DNA of 64,000 bases from DATJLY01 sp963729295 (lineage in GTDB: Bacteria; Pseudomonadota; Alphaproteobacteria; ATCC43930; CGMCC-115725). This document shows positions 1 through 8,975 of the stretch, one piece after another. The position numbers and the translations under genes are program-made. Below the pieces are notes generated by a model. That model saw only the letters and a program-made list of their open reading frames with translations. It did not search any database and was not told where the DNA came from. Every line of letters begins with the position of its first letter. Position 1 is the first letter of the stretch. The DNA lies in contig CAVSNJ010000016.1 in NCBI GenBank assembly GCA_963729295.1, positions 1 through 64,000 of the forward strand. The letters run 5' to 3'.

Positions 1-1122
1 TGCTGGCACGCCCTCGCTGCTCAGGGTCTGGGCCACCGCCTTCGCGCGGTTGAGCGCGAGCGTGAAGCCGTCGAGGCGCTGTTCGGCGTTCTCCTCGCCG
101 CGCGCGGATGCGGCATGCCCCACGACTCGGAACGCGCCGCCCTGGTCATGCTGCATCGCAGCGATCTCGCTCAGGCGATCGCGCTCCTCGGTCGTGAGCG
201 CGGCGGAGCCGTCGGCGAAAGCGATCGCCGCGACACTGATCGAGGAGGCGGGCGCGGGGCGCCGCTGGCCGGAAAAAGCTTGCGTCGCCGCAGCGGCCGC
301 GGCCGGCGCGGGCCGCGTCGGCGCGACCGCGGCGACGTGCGCCGGCGGCGGCGGGATCGCGGGCGGCGGCGGCGGCGCTTGCGGCGCCTCGCCCGCCGGC
401 ACGTTCGGAATCGTCGGGCTTGTGAGCGTCAACTCGGCGCTTGCCGTCTGCTCTGCCGGCGGCGCGGCCGGTTTCGCCGGCGGCGCGGCCGGCGCAGGAG
501 AGGTTGCCGGCGCGGCTGGCGGCGACGGACTCGCGGCGGCGACGGCAGGTGCAGGTGCAGGTGCCGGAGTTGCCGCCGCGGCGCTCGCGGCAGCGGCTGG
601 CGCGGCCGGCGGCGGCGGTTCGGCGAGCGGCGCCGAAGCGACCGGGGATGCGGGCGCCGGCGCTGGCGGCGCGGATGGCTCGGCGCTCGCAGGCGGCGGC
701 GGCGCGGCCGCTGGCGACGCGGCGGCGACCTTCACCGGCGGCGGCGCGGGCGGCGGCGGCGGCGGGACCAGAGACGGAGCCGCAGCACCTGCGCGCAGCT
801 GCTCGTCGCTGTAGTGCGCATTGGTGCGGTCGGCGATCAGGCCCTGCTGCAATCGCTCGCGGTCGATCGTGCTGGTTGCCGTGTCGGGCGGATTCGGCAC
901 ATCGCCGACATTGGGATAGGGCTCCTTGCCGCCGGCCGCGAGATTCTGCGCGTTGCTCTGATCCTGGTCGAGCGAATCGTCCTTCGAGGCGCCGGAAATG
1001 TCGCGATACCAGGAGACCGGATTGAGCGCGTTCGGAACCGAGCAGCCGCCGAGCAGCATCACGATTGCAACTGCGAAGGCGCGCGCGGGCGACACTGACG
1101 AAAACGGTCGACTACCCATCAT
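1..1122 (-). CDS. OmpA-family outer-membrane lipoprotein with long Pro/Ala linker (3' end beyond window)
   Basis: The frame is open from a double ATG at 1119-1122 to the window edge, so the C-terminus is missing. The first 30 residues form a lipoprotein signal with lipobox LLGGC. A polar stretch follows (residues 30-105), then about 170 residues of Pro/Ala-rich low complexity. The visible end (SISVAAIAFADGSAAL, RVVGHAAS, ALNRAKAVAQTL) matches the start of an OmpA-like peptidoglycan-binding domain. Inferred role: a lipid-anchored envelope protein that reaches peptidoglycan through the flexible linker. It is divergent from phaC with an 83-bp gap. The high G+C and repeats create long antisense open frames, which are shadows. 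The fold assignment is good; the cellular role is inferred. Confidence 0.72.
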   Translation of the reverse strand, partial: MMGSRPFSSVSPARAFAVAIVMLLGGCSVPNALNPVSWYRDISGASKDDSLDQDQSNAQNLAAGGKEPYPNVGDVPNPPDTATSTIDRERLQQGLIADRTNAHYSDEQLRAGAAAPSLVPPPPPPAPPPVKVAAASPAAAPPPPASAEPSAPPAPAPASPVASAPLAEPPPPAAPAAAASAAAATPAPAPAPAVAAASPSPPAAPATSPAPAAPPAKPAAPPAEQTASAELTLTSPTIPNVPAGEAPQAPPPPPAIPPPPAHVAAVAPTRPAPAAAAAATQAFSGQRRPAPASSISVAAIAFADGSAALTTEERDRLSEIAAMQHDQGGAFRVVGHAASARGEENAEQRLDGFTLALNRAKAVAQTLSSEGVPA

Positions 1123-1205
1123 GCCCTATTACTCCGCGCGCCGGATTTGACCATATTATGGCAAGCGGCGCGGCCGGCCCTTGTTCGACCCGCCAGGACG
1201 GGAGC

Positions 1206-2999
1206 ATGAAAGAACCTCACCCGCACGAAATCAAGGTCCCGGACCCCCTTGCCTGGTCGCGCAATATGGCCGAACTCGCCGAGCGCAGCCAGCGCATCGT
1301 GCAGGAATTTCTGGCGCGCCAGGGGGACAGCTCGGGCGCCATCGACCCGCTCAACATCGCCGGCGCGTTCTTCGAGATGACGCAGCGCCTGATGAGCGAC
1401 CCGATGAGCCTCGTCCAGGCGCAGCTCACGTTGTGGCAGGACTATCTGCGCCTGTGGCAGACCGCGACGCACCGCTTCCTCACCGGCGGCCCGCCCGATC
1501 CGGTGGCGCAGCCGGCGCCCGGCGACCGGCGCTTTACCGACGCGGCGTGGAGCGAGAACGCGATCTTCGACTACATCAAGCAGAGCTATCTCCTGACCGC
1601 GCGCTGGATGCAGTCGATCGTGCAGCATGTCGAGGGGCTCGACACCAAGACCGCGCGCAAGGTCGATTTCTACACGCGCCAATTCGTCGATGCGATGGCA
1701 CCGTCGAATTTCGTGCTGACCAACCCCGAAGTGCTGCGCACCACGATCGAAAGCGGCGGCGAGAACCTGGTGAACGGCCTGAAGCACATGCTCGAGGACC
1801 TCGAGCGCGGCAAGGGCCGCCTCATGATCAAGATGACCGACATGGAGGCGTTCGAGGTCGGCCGCAACATCGCCGTGACGCCGGGCAAGGTGATCTTCCA
1901 GAACGACCTGCTCCAGCTCATCCAGTACGAGCCGACGACCAGCGAAGTGAAGCGGCGGCCGCTCCTCGTCATGCCGCCCTGGATCAACAAGTACTACATC
2001 CTCGACCTCCGGCCGGCCAACTCGTTCGTGCGCTGGGCGGTGAGCCAGGGCCATACCGTGTTCGTCGTCTCCTGGGTCAATCCCGACGAGCACTCGGCGC
2101 AGAAGCGCTTCGACGACTACATGCTCGAGGGCCCGCTTGCCGCCCTCGACGCGATGCAGCTTGCGACCGGCGAGAGCGAGGCGAACGTGATCGGCTATTG
2201 CCTCGGCGGCACGCTTCTGTCGGCGACGCTCGCCTACATGGCGGCCAAGGGCGACAAGCGCTTTGCGAGCGCCACGTATTTCGCCTCGATGGTCGATTTC
2301 AAGGAAGCGGGCGAGCTCTCGGTCTTCATCGACGAAGAACAGCTCGCGACGCTCGAAGAGCGCATGCGCCAGCACGGCTATCTCGAAGGCGCCGACATGG
2401 CGACGACCTTCAACATGCTGCGCGCCAACGATCTGATCTGGTCCTTCGTCGTCAACAACTACCTGCTCGGCAAGGAGCCGTTCCCGTTCGACCTGCTCTA
2501 TTGGAACAGCGATTCGACGCGCATGCCGGCGACCATGCACAGCTTCTATCTCCGCACCATGTACCAGGAGAACAAGCTCGTCGAGCCGGGCGGCATCACG
2601 CTCAACGGCGTGCCGATCGACGTGCGCAAGATCAGGACGCCGACCTTCATCCTGTCGACGCGCGAGGACCATATCGCGCCGTGGAAATCCACATATGCGG
2701 CGACGCAGCTCTACAAGGGTCCGGCCAAGTTCGTGCTCGCCGCCTCGGGCCACATCGCCGGCGTCGTCAATCCGCCCGACCAGACGAAATACGGCCACTT
2801 CGACAACGCGAAGCTGCCGAAGAAGCCGGAAGACTGGCTCGCGACCGCCACCTTCCACCAGAGCTCATGGTGGCCGACCTGGGAGAAATGGGTGGCGCGG
2901 CATGGCGGCGGAACCGTGCCGGCGCGCAAGCCCGGCGACGGCAAGCTCACGCCGATCGAGGACGCGCCAGGCTCCTACGTCAGGGTCAAGTCCGAATAG
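1206..2999 (+). CDS. phaC: Class I poly(R)-hydroxyalkanoate synthase
   Basis: Polymerises (R)-3-hydroxyacyl-CoA into polyhydroxyalkanoate on the granule surface. From the chosen ATG the protein has 597 residues, normal for class I PhaC. The N-terminal PhaC_N domain is followed by an alpha/beta hydrolase core with the lipase-like box GYCLGG, where Cys332 is the nucleophile. The other catalytic residues are Asp488 in REDHIAPW and His516 in SGHIAG. An AGGA lies 6 bp before this ATG; an in-frame ATG at 1158 is possible but has a poorer site. No phaA, phaB or phasin gene is next to it. The identification is firm. Confidence 0.95.
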   Translation: MKEPHPHEIKVPDPLAWSRNMAELAERSQRIVQEFLARQGDSSGAIDPLNIAGAFFEMTQRLMSDPMSLVQAQLTLWQDYLRLWQTATHRFLTGGPPDPVAQPAPGDRRFTDAAWSENAIFDYIKQSYLLTARWMQSIVQHVEGLDTKTARKVDFYTRQFVDAMAPSNFVLTNPEVLRTTIESGGENLVNGLKHMLEDLERGKGRLMIKMTDMEAFEVGRNIAVTPGKVIFQNDLLQLIQYEPTTSEVKRRPLLVMPPWINKYYILDLRPANSFVRWAVSQGHTVFVVSWVNPDEHSAQKRFDDYMLEGPLAALDAMQLATGESEANVIGYCLGGTLLSATLAYMAAKGDKRFASATYFASMVDFKEAGELSVFIDEEQLATLEERMRQHGYLEGADMATTFNMLRANDLIWSFVVNNYLLGKEPFPFDLLYWNSDSTRMPATMHSFYLRTMYQENKLVEPGGITLNGVPIDVRKIRTPTFILSTREDHIAPWKSTYAATQLYKGPAKFVLAASGHIAGVVNPPDQTKYGHFDNAKLPKKPEDWLATATFHQSSWWPTWEKWVARHGGGTVPARKPGDGKLTPIEDAPGSYVRVKSE

Positions 3000-3024
3000 C
3001 GCGGCCGCGCGCCAACGCCATCGC

Positions 3025-4026
3025 TCAATCCTTCGCGGCCGTGGCGCGCACCTCCTCGTAGAAATCGTGGACGGCGGGCTGCGATTTCGTCACCTCCTCG
3101 CCGACCGGCGTGAGCAGCGTCTTCAGCTGCGCCATGTCTTCGGGCGGCAGCAGATGAACCTCGCCGCCCATGTCGATCCATTGCTGCTGCAGTTTCGCCA
3201 GGAGGGCGAGCGCATCGGCTTGCGCTGCGGGCTCGAGCGCGTGCCCGGTATCGAGCACGAGCTTGCGCAGATCGGGCGGCAGGCCGTCGAGCCAGCGCTT
3301 GCTCACCACGGCGATCGAGATGAGCTGCGTATCGTTCGTGACCGTCACGACATGGACGAGCGTGTTCATCTTGAACGGCACGAACACGGCGAATCCGCTG
3401 ATCGTGCCGTCGATCGTGCCCTGGTCGAGCGCCGGCATCACCTCGCTCAACGCCATCGCGATGCCGGAGGCGCCGAGCGCCGACATCTTCGCGCGCTCGA
3501 GCTCGCTGCCGTTGATGCGCAGCTTCTTGCCCTTGAAGTCGGCAAGGCGAAGGATCGGCTTGCGTGCGGCGTAGTGCGATGCGCCGACGGCCAGCATCGC
3601 CATGCCGACGAGCCCTTTCGGCACGGCGAGCGCGAGGATCTTCGGTTCGAGCGCGGGATCGTGGATCGCCTTTGCCGCTTCGGCTTCGCTCCGAAACAGC
3701 ATCGGCGCGGCGAACACGCTGTAGCGCGCGTCGATGCCGGTGAAGAAATCGACCGGCGCCATGAAGGCCTGGATCGAGCCGAGCTGCACGCCCTGGATCT
3801 CGACCGGGATGGCGCCGAGCTGGCTCGCCGGATAGATCTGCACCTCGATCCGCCCGTTCGACGCCTTTTCGAGCGCGTCCTTGTAGGCGAGCAGATAATG
3901 GTGCTGCGCGTCGTTCACGGTCGGTATGCCGAATTTCATGACATAGTCCGCGGCCGAAACCGGCGCCGCGAGACCGGCAAGGCCAAGCGTGAGAGCGATC
4001 GCCGCAAGACGCGGTGCGTGCCGCAT
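3025..4026 (-). CDS. TRAP transporter substrate-binding protein (DctP family), orphan
   Basis: A 333-residue periplasmic binding protein. The signal peptide (residues 1-25, ending PVSAA) precedes a mature start YVMKFG, and the protein shows DctP-family features such as NGRIEVQIYPASQLG. The start was moved 15 codons inside the longest frame because GGGAGGG sits 5 bp upstream of this ATG. TRAP binding proteins capture carboxylates or other small organic anions and deliver them to DctQ/DctM permeases. No permease gene lies nearby, so it either works with a distant transporter or has another sensing role. It converges on phaC. The substrate cannot be read from the sequence. Confidence 0.85.
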   Translation of the reverse strand: MRHAPRLAAIALTLGLAGLAAPVSAADYVMKFGIPTVNDAQHHYLLAYKDALEKASNGRIEVQIYPASQLGAIPVEIQGVQLGSIQAFMAPVDFFTGIDARYSVFAAPMLFRSEAEAAKAIHDPALEPKILALAVPKGLVGMAMLAVGASHYAARKPILRLADFKGKKLRINGSELERAKMSALGASGIAMALSEVMPALDQGTIDGTISGFAVFVPFKMNTLVHVVTVTNDTQLISIAVVSKRWLDGLPPDLRKLVLDTGHALEPAAQADALALLAKLQQQWIDMGGEVHLLPPEDMAQLKTLLTPVGEEVTKSQPAVHDFYEEVRATAAKD

Positions 4027-4098
4027 TTTTCCCTCCCCCTGCGGCCGCGCTCGTCGTGGCCCGGCCGTCATGCCGCAACGCTACCAGAGCGCGCGCGT

Positions 4099-5049
4099 CT
4101 ACGAAAGCCCGGCGCTCTCCGGCAATCCGAGCATGAGGTTGAGGTTCTGCACCGCCGCGCCCGCCGCGCCCTTGCCGAGATTGTCGAGGAGCGCCACGAG
4201 CCGCGCCTGCCCGGCCTTCTCGGCGCCGAAGACGTAGAGCCGCATGCGGTTCGAACCGTTGAGCTGCTCGGGATCGAGCGTCGCAAGCCGCGCCGCCTCC
4301 TCGAGCGATGCTACCTCGACGAAAGTCTCGCCGGCGTAAGCCGCGGCAAGCGCGGCGCGCAGATCCTTGACGTGCGGCTTTGCCGGCAGGGCCTTCAGGT
4401 GCAGCGGCACCTCGACGATCATGCCTTGCGCATAGCGCCCGACCGACGGCGCGAAGAGCGGCCGATGCGCGAGCCCGGTATGGCGATGCATTTCCGCCAC
4501 GTGCTTGTGCGCGAGCGAAAGCGCGTAGATGCGATAGGGCACGCTCGTGTAGTTGGGCGCGTCCTTGTTCTCGAACTCGGCGATCATCGAGCGGCCGCCT
4601 CCGCTATAGCCCGAGACGGCGTTGACCGTGACCGGCCAATCGCGCGGCACGAGCCCGGCCTCGAGCAACGGCCGCACCAGCGCGATGAAGCCCGTGGGAT
4701 AGCAGCCGGGATTGGCGACGCGGCGCGATCCGGCAATGGCCGCGCGCTGGTCCTTCGCCATTTCCGGAAAGCCGTAGGTCCAGCCGGGCTCGGTGCGATG
4801 CGCGGTCGAGGCGTCGATGACGCGTACGGCGTTGCTCTCGATGAGCCCGACCGCCGCGCGCGCGGCATCGTCGGGGAGGCACAGGATCACGAGGTCCGCG
4901 CCGTTCAGAAGCTCGCGCCGCGCCGCCGCGTCCTTGCGCCGGGCCGGATCGATCGAAACGAGCGCCACGTCGCGCCGCGCCGAAAGGCGCTCGCGAATCT
5001 GGAGGCCGGTCGTGCCGGCCTCGCCGTCGATGAAGACCTTTGCCGCCAT
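4099..5049 (-). CDS. argC: N-acetyl-gamma-glutamyl-phosphate reductase (type 2)
   Basis: Third step of arginine biosynthesis: NADPH-dependent reduction of N-acetylglutamyl phosphate to the semialdehyde. The protein has 316 residues, the length of the shorter type 2 ArgC of alphaproteobacteria. The N-terminal nucleotide-binding loop GEAGTTG (residues 9-15) and the catalytic motif ANPGCYPT with the nucleophilic cysteine are both visible. The dinucleotide-binding domain is followed by the SGYSGGG loop. It lies 27 bp downstream of rpsI on the same strand and may share the rplM-rpsI transcript, an order often seen in this class. Confidence 0.95.
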   Translation of the reverse strand: MAAKVFIDGEAGTTGLQIRERLSARRDVALVSIDPARRKDAAARRELLNGADLVILCLPDDAARAAVGLIESNAVRVIDASTAHRTEPGWTYGFPEMAKDQRAAIAGSRRVANPGCYPTGFIALVRPLLEAGLVPRDWPVTVNAVSGYSGGGRSMIAEFENKDAPNYTSVPYRIYALSLAHKHVAEMHRHTGLAHRPLFAPSVGRYAQGMIVEVPLHLKALPAKPHVKDLRAALAAAYAGETFVEVASLEEAARLATLDPEQLNGSNRMRLYVFGAEKAGQARLVALLDNLGKGAAGAAVQNLNLMLGLPESAGLS

Positions 5050-5076
5050 GCGTCAGCCCCGACGAGGGAGGCGAGC

Positions 5077-5598
5077 TTAGCGCTTCGAGAATTGGAAGCT
5101 GCGTCGCGCCTTGGCGCGGCCGTATTTCTTGCGCTCGACGACGCGGCTGTCGCGGGTCAGGAACCCTTGCGACTTCAAGGTCGGGCGCAGATCGGGCTCG
5201 TAGAAGGTGAGCGCGCGGCTGATGCCGTGGCGCACCGCGCCCGCCTGCCCCGACAGCCCGCCGCCCACCACCGTGCACACGACATCGTACTGGCCGAGCC
5301 GGTTCGCCACGACGAACGGCTGGTTCAGCAGCATGCGCAGCACCGGCCGCGCGAAATAGACCGGACTGTCGCGGCCGTTCACCGAGATCTGCCCGGTGCC
5401 GGGCTTGATCCACACGCGCGCCACCGCGTTCTTGCGCTTGCCGGTGGCGTAAGCGCGGCCTTGCGGATCGAGCTTGGGCTTCACCGGTTCGGCCGGCTGC
5501 GTCTGTGGTGCAAGCGGCGTTTGCGGCTGTGGGCGCGTCTGCTGCTGCTGCGCGCTTTGCAGCGCGTCGCGCAATCCGCCGAGCTGGGTTATGGCCAT
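5077..5598 (-). CDS. rpsI: 30S ribosomal protein S9 with Gln/Pro-rich N-terminal extension
   Basis: Ribosomal protein S9. The conserved domain covers about residues 50-173: ATGKRKNAVARV near its start, GGGLSGQAGAVRHGISRAL in the middle, and the basic C-terminal tail KKYGRAKARRSFQFSKR, which enters the ribosomal P site. The first 45 or so residues form a Gln/Pro-rich extension absent from E. coli S9; extensions here are known in alphaproteobacteria. It begins 4 bp after rplM, the universal L13-S9 operon order. Confidence 0.97.
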   Translation of the reverse strand: MAITQLGGLRDALQSAQQQQTRPQPQTPLAPQTQPAEPVKPKLDPQGRAYATGKRKNAVARVWIKPGTGQISVNGRDSPVYFARPVLRMLLNQPFVVANRLGQYDVVCTVVGGGLSGQAGAVRHGISRALTFYEPDLRPTLKSQGFLTRDSRVVERKKYGRAKARRSFQFSKR

Positions 5599-5602
5599 GG
5601 GA

Positions 5603-6064
5603 TCAGGCCCTCGTGTTCTTGCGGTTCATCGCGGCGACATCGAGCCGTTTCGGCTGCTGCGCTTCGTGCGGATGCTCCGGCCCGGCATAGACCTTGAGAT
5701 GGCCCATGATGCGCCGCCCCAAGGGCCCCTTCGGCAGCATGCGCTCGACCGCCTTCTCGAGCACGCGCTCGGGATGCTTGCCGTCGAGGATCGCGCCCTT
5801 CGAGCGGCCTTTGATCCCGCCGGGATAGCCCGTGTACCAGTAGAAGATGCTGTCGCGCCGCTTGTTGCCGGTGAGCTGCACCTTCTCGGCATTGACGACG
5901 ACGACATGGTCGCCGCAATCCATGTGCGGCGTGTAGCTCGGCTTGTGCTTGCCCCTGAGCCGCAGGGCGATGATCGAGGCGAGCCGCCCGAGCACCAGCC
6001 CGTCGGCATCGATCAGCAGCCACTTCTTGTCGAGCTCGCCCGCCTTGAGCGAAAGGGTTCGCAT
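5603..6064 (-). CDS. rplM: 50S ribosomal protein L13
   Basis: Ribosomal protein L13, 153 residues, the usual length. Visible hallmarks are the N-terminal KKWLLIDADGLVLGRLAS, the central GDHVVVVNAEK, the YWYTGYPGG segment and KGPLGRRIMGHLKVYAG near the end. It is the first gene of the rplM-rpsI operon and has a sigma70-like promoter just upstream (6089-6116). A purine-rich GGGGACAGG precedes the ATG. Confidence 0.97.
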   Translation of the reverse strand: MRTLSLKAGELDKKWLLIDADGLVLGRLASIIALRLRGKHKPSYTPHMDCGDHVVVVNAEKVQLTGNKRRDSIFYWYTGYPGGIKGRSKGAILDGKHPERVLEKAVERMLPKGPLGRRIMGHLKVYAGPEHPHEAQQPKRLDVAAMNRKNTRA

Positions 6065-6088
6065 CGCCTGTCCCCGTGAAGGGGGCGC

Positions 6089-6116
6089 AGTATGACACGC
6101 GTTCTCGCGCCGTCAA
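6089..6116 (-). promoter_or_regulatory. Sigma70-type promoter for rplM-rpsI
   Basis: Read on the minus strand, TTGACG (-35, five of six consensus bases) is separated by 16 bp from CATACT (-10, four of six). The -10 box lies about 25 bp upstream of the rplM start. The position and quality fit the promoter of a strongly expressed ribosomal operon. This is prediction by eye only. Confidence 0.5.
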
Positions 6117-6236
6117 GCGCCGGAGGCACGGAAAAATCGGCGCTTTCGTCATGTGGTATGGTAATACCCCATCGCCTCGTCTTTCCCGTTGAACGCGGTC
6201 CGCAACGGTGCTTTGCACAGAGGAGGCGGCGAAAGG

Positions 6237-7037
6237 ATGAGGGCGATGGCGGCTGCGAACGAGCCCGTGCTGCTCCGGAACGATGCCGACGGCGTGGCCG
6301 TCCTCACGCTCAACCGGCCGCAGCAGCGGAACGCGCTCTCCGCCGCGCTGATGACGGCGCTGCAGGAGGCACTCGACGCCATCGCGCGCGAGCCGTCGGT
6401 CAAGGTCGTGGTGATCGGCGGCGCGGGCCCCGCCTTCTGCGCCGGCCATGATCTGAAGGAGATGCGCGCCACTCCCGGCCGCGCCAATTACGAGGCGCTG
6501 TTCGAGCAATGCTCGCGCGTGATGACGAGCATCGTGCGCCTGCCGAAGCCGGTCATCGCCCGCTGTCACGGCATTGCCACGGCCGCCGGCTGCCAGCTCG
6601 TCGCGACCTGCGATCTCGCGGTCGCGGCGAGCGACGCGCGCTTTGCCGTCAACGGCATCAATGTCGGCCTCTTCTGCTCGACGCCGATGGTGGCGCTGTC
6701 GCGCGCGGTCGGGCGCAAGGCGGCGCTCGAAATGCTGCTCACCGGCGATCTCGTTCCGGCCGAGCACGCGCGCGCGATCGGCCTCGTCAACCGCGTCGTG
6801 CCGCCGGAAAAGCTCGACGACGAGGTTGGCACCTTGGCGCGCCACATCGCCGGCAAGCTCGGCCTCGCCGTCGCCATCGGCAAGGAGGCGTTCTACCGCC
6901 AGGCCGAGCTGAGCCTCGACGAGGCCTATGCCTATACCGGCCAAGTGATGACGAAGAACATGCTGGCGCGCGAGACCGAGGACGGGATCGACGCCTTCAT
7001 CGACAAGCGCCCGCCGCCATGGCAGCGGCCGCAGTGA
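6237..7037 (+). CDS. Enoyl-CoA hydratase/isomerase family protein
   Basis: A crotonase-fold protein of 266 residues. The N-terminal LTLNRPQQRNALS, the oxyanion-hole segment AFCAGHDLKEM and the central AVAASDARFAVNGINVGLFCS are typical of enoyl-CoA hydratases. Of the usual catalytic pair the glutamate region is altered, so the exact reaction (hydration, isomerisation or hydrolysis) is uncertain. The start was placed at an ATG 10 bp after AGGAGG; an alternative ATG lies nine bases later. The stop overlaps the next gene, which suggests one transcript with the CoA-binding protein and the PLP sulfhydrylase. Confidence 0.88.
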   Translation: MRAMAAANEPVLLRNDADGVAVLTLNRPQQRNALSAALMTALQEALDAIAREPSVKVVVIGGAGPAFCAGHDLKEMRATPGRANYEALFEQCSRVMTSIVRLPKPVIARCHGIATAAGCQLVATCDLAVAASDARFAVNGINVGLFCSTPMVALSRAVGRKAALEMLLTGDLVPAEHARAIGLVNRVVPPEKLDDEVGTLARHIAGKLGLAVAIGKEAFYRQAELSLDEAYAYTGQVMTKNMLARETEDGIDAFIDKRPPPWQRPQ

Positions 7038-7513
7038 ACCACGACGCCTATCCCGACGCCTATCTGCGCGCGATCCTGCGGCGCGTGCGCACGATCGCGA
7101 TGGTGGGCGCGTCGCCGAACTGGACGCGGCCGTCCTATTTCGCCATGAAATATCTTCAGACCAAGGGCTTTCGCGTCATCCCGGTCAATCCGCGCGCCAA
7201 TGGCGAGACGATCCTGGGCGAGCGCTGCCGCGGCGATCTTGCCGAGGTGAAGGAGCCCGTCGACATGGTCGACATCTTTCGCCGCTCGGACGAGGTCGGG
7301 CCGATCGTCGATGCGGCGATCAAGATCGGCGCCACGGTGATCTGGATGCAGTTGGGCGTGCGCAACGACGATGCCGCGCGGCGCGCCGAGGCGGCCGGGA
7401 TCGAGGTCGTGATGAACCGCTGCCCCAAGATCGAATACTCGCGCCTCTCGGGCGAGCTCGGCTGGAGCGGCGTCAACACCGGCATCATCTCGGCCAAGCG
7501 CAGGGCGCTCTGA
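7019..7513 (+). CDS. CoA-binding (succinyl-CoA synthetase-like Rossmann) protein
   Basis: A 164-residue protein of the YccU-type CoA_binding family. The nucleotide-binding segment TIAMVGASPNWTRPS is followed by a Rossmann alternation (FRVIPVNPRA, VDMVDIFRRSDEV, VIWMQLGV) and ends at EVVMNRCPKIEY. The ATG overlaps the hydratase end by 19 bp; a GTG at 7034 makes a tight GTGA overlap with the previous stop and is an equally good start. The last codon abuts the metY-like gene. The family is thought to bind CoA and its physiological role is unknown. Confidence 0.85.
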   Translation: MAAAAVNHDAYPDAYLRAILRRVRTIAMVGASPNWTRPSYFAMKYLQTKGFRVIPVNPRANGETILGERCRGDLAEVKEPVDMVDIFRRSDEVGPIVDAAIKIGATVIWMQLGVRNDDAARRAEAAGIEVVMNRCPKIEYSRLSGELGWSGVNTGIISAKRRAL

Positions 7514-8804
7514 ATGGCCGCGGAGAAACGCCCCGGCTTCGCGACGCTGGCCGTCCATGCCGGCGCGTCCCCCGATCCCGCCACCGGCGCGCGCGCCACG
7601 CCGATCTATCAGACGACGGCTTATGTCTTCGACGATGTCGAGCATGCCGCCTCGCTCTTCAATCTTCAGACCTACGGCTACATCTATTCGCGCCTCACCA
7701 ATCCGACCGTCTCGGTGCTCGAGGAGCGGATGGCGAGCCTCGAAGGCGGGCGCGGCGCCATCGCCGTGGCGTCGGGCCACGCGGCGCAGCTTCTGGCCTT
7801 CTTCGCCTTCATGGAGCCGGGCGATCATTTCGTCGCCTCGAACAAGCTCTATGGCGGCTCGATCACGCAGTTCGGCAAGAGCTTCCGCAAATTCGGCTGG
7901 GAGGCGAGCTTCGTCGATCCCGACGATCCCGAAAATTTCCGCCGCGCGCTGACGCCGCGCTCCAAGGCCGTGTTCGTCGAAAGCCTCGCCAATCCCGGCG
8001 GCGTCATCGTCGATCTCGAGGCGGTCGCCGAGGATCGCGCACGAGGCGGGCGCGCTCCTCATCGTCGACAACACGCTTGCCACGCCTTATCTCTGCCGGC
8101 CGTTCGAATGGGGCGCCGATCTCGTCGTCCACTCGATGACGAAATTCCTCTCCGGCCACGGCACCGCGATGGGCGGCGTCGTCATCGACAGCGGCACGGT
8201 CGATTGGGCCGCGAGCGGCAAGTTCAAGGCCTTGACCGAGCCCGAGCCCGCCTATCACGGCCTGCGCTTCTACGAGACGTTCGGCGATCTCGCCTTCACC
8301 GTGCACGGCCATGCGGTGGGCCTGCGCGATCTCGGCGCGACCTTGGCGCCGATGAACGCCTTCCTCACCATCACCGGGATCGAGACCCTGCCGCTGCGCA
8401 TGGAGCGGCATTGCGCCAACGCGCTCGCCGTCGCCGAATGGCTCGAGCGGCACGCGGCGGTCGCGTGGGTCTCCTATGCCGGGCTCGCCTCGAGCCCCTA
8501 TCGCGCCCTGCAGCAAAAATACATGCCGAAGGGCGCGGGCGCGGTCTTCACCTTCGGCTTGAAGGGCGGATTCGCCGCGGGCGTGAAGCTGGTCGAGAGC
8601 GTCGAGCTCTTCTCGCACCTCGCCAATATCGGCGACACGCGCTCGCTCATCATCCATCCCGCCTCGACTACGCACCGCCAGCTCGACGAGGCGCAGCAGA
8701 TCGCCGCCGGCGCCGGGCCTGACGTGGTGCGGCTGTCGGTCGGCATCGAGAGCATCGAGGATCTGATCGCCGACCTCGACCGCGCGCTCGTCGCCTCGGC
8801 CTGA
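7514..8804 (+). pseudogene. O-acetylhomoserine sulfhydrylase-type PLP enzyme, frameshifted
   Basis: A Cys/Met-metabolism PLP-dependent enzyme that would make homocysteine or methionine from O-acetylhomoserine and a thiol. It is read in two frames. Codons 1-173 run from 7514 to GAG at 8030-8032; homology resumes at 8034 and continues to 8804. Removing one G at 8032/8033 gives a 429-residue protein with AVAEIAHEAGALLIVDNTLATPY across the joint and the PLP lysine at residue 210 in SMTKFLSG. That is the normal MetY length, and no other damage is seen. Either the strain carries a recent disruption or the base is a sequencing error. Confidence 0.85.
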
Positions 8805-8908
8805 GGTCCTTGTCCTCATAAAGCGCAGCGCCTGGCTCCGGCCGCCAATTCCCGCTTCTGACCCTCGGCATTCCAGCTTTGCAGCCCGGTTGAGCACGAC
8901 GGCATCTC

Positions 8909-8963
8909 ATGCTTGCGTCCACATCTTTGCAAGTATATGATTGCAACTTGGTTGTGCAAGCAT
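8909..8963 (+). promoter_or_regulatory. Promoter with flanking inverted repeat ahead of the P63C gene
   Basis: TTGCGT (8913-8918) and TATGAT (8936-8941) are separated by 17 bp and lie 35 bp before the P63C start. A perfect 8-bp inverted repeat, ATGCTTGC at 8909-8916 and GCAAGCAT at 8956-8963, brackets the promoter, and further TTGCAA-like words occur inside. The arrangement resembles an operator that could block the promoter. The regulator is unknown; this is inference from pattern only. Confidence 0.35.
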
Positions 8964-8975
8964 AGGGACGATGAG

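Noticed and set aside
50..1098. Gly/Ala-rich and Arg-rich frames on the + strand near the window start
   Set aside because: They mirror the Pro/Ala linker of the OmpA-type lipoprotein on the minus strand.
2695..5697. A 1000-codon open frame on the + strand spanning several genes
   Set aside because: It is antisense to a TRAP binding protein, argC and rpsI with clear homology on the minus strand. High G+C leaves stop-free shadows, and its translation is Arg/Ala/His-rich without any domain.
8005..8060. Programmed ribosomal frameshift in the MetY-like gene
   Set aside because: No slippery heptamer with a downstream stem is evident, and the family is not known to use recoding. A simple base insertion is the simpler reading.
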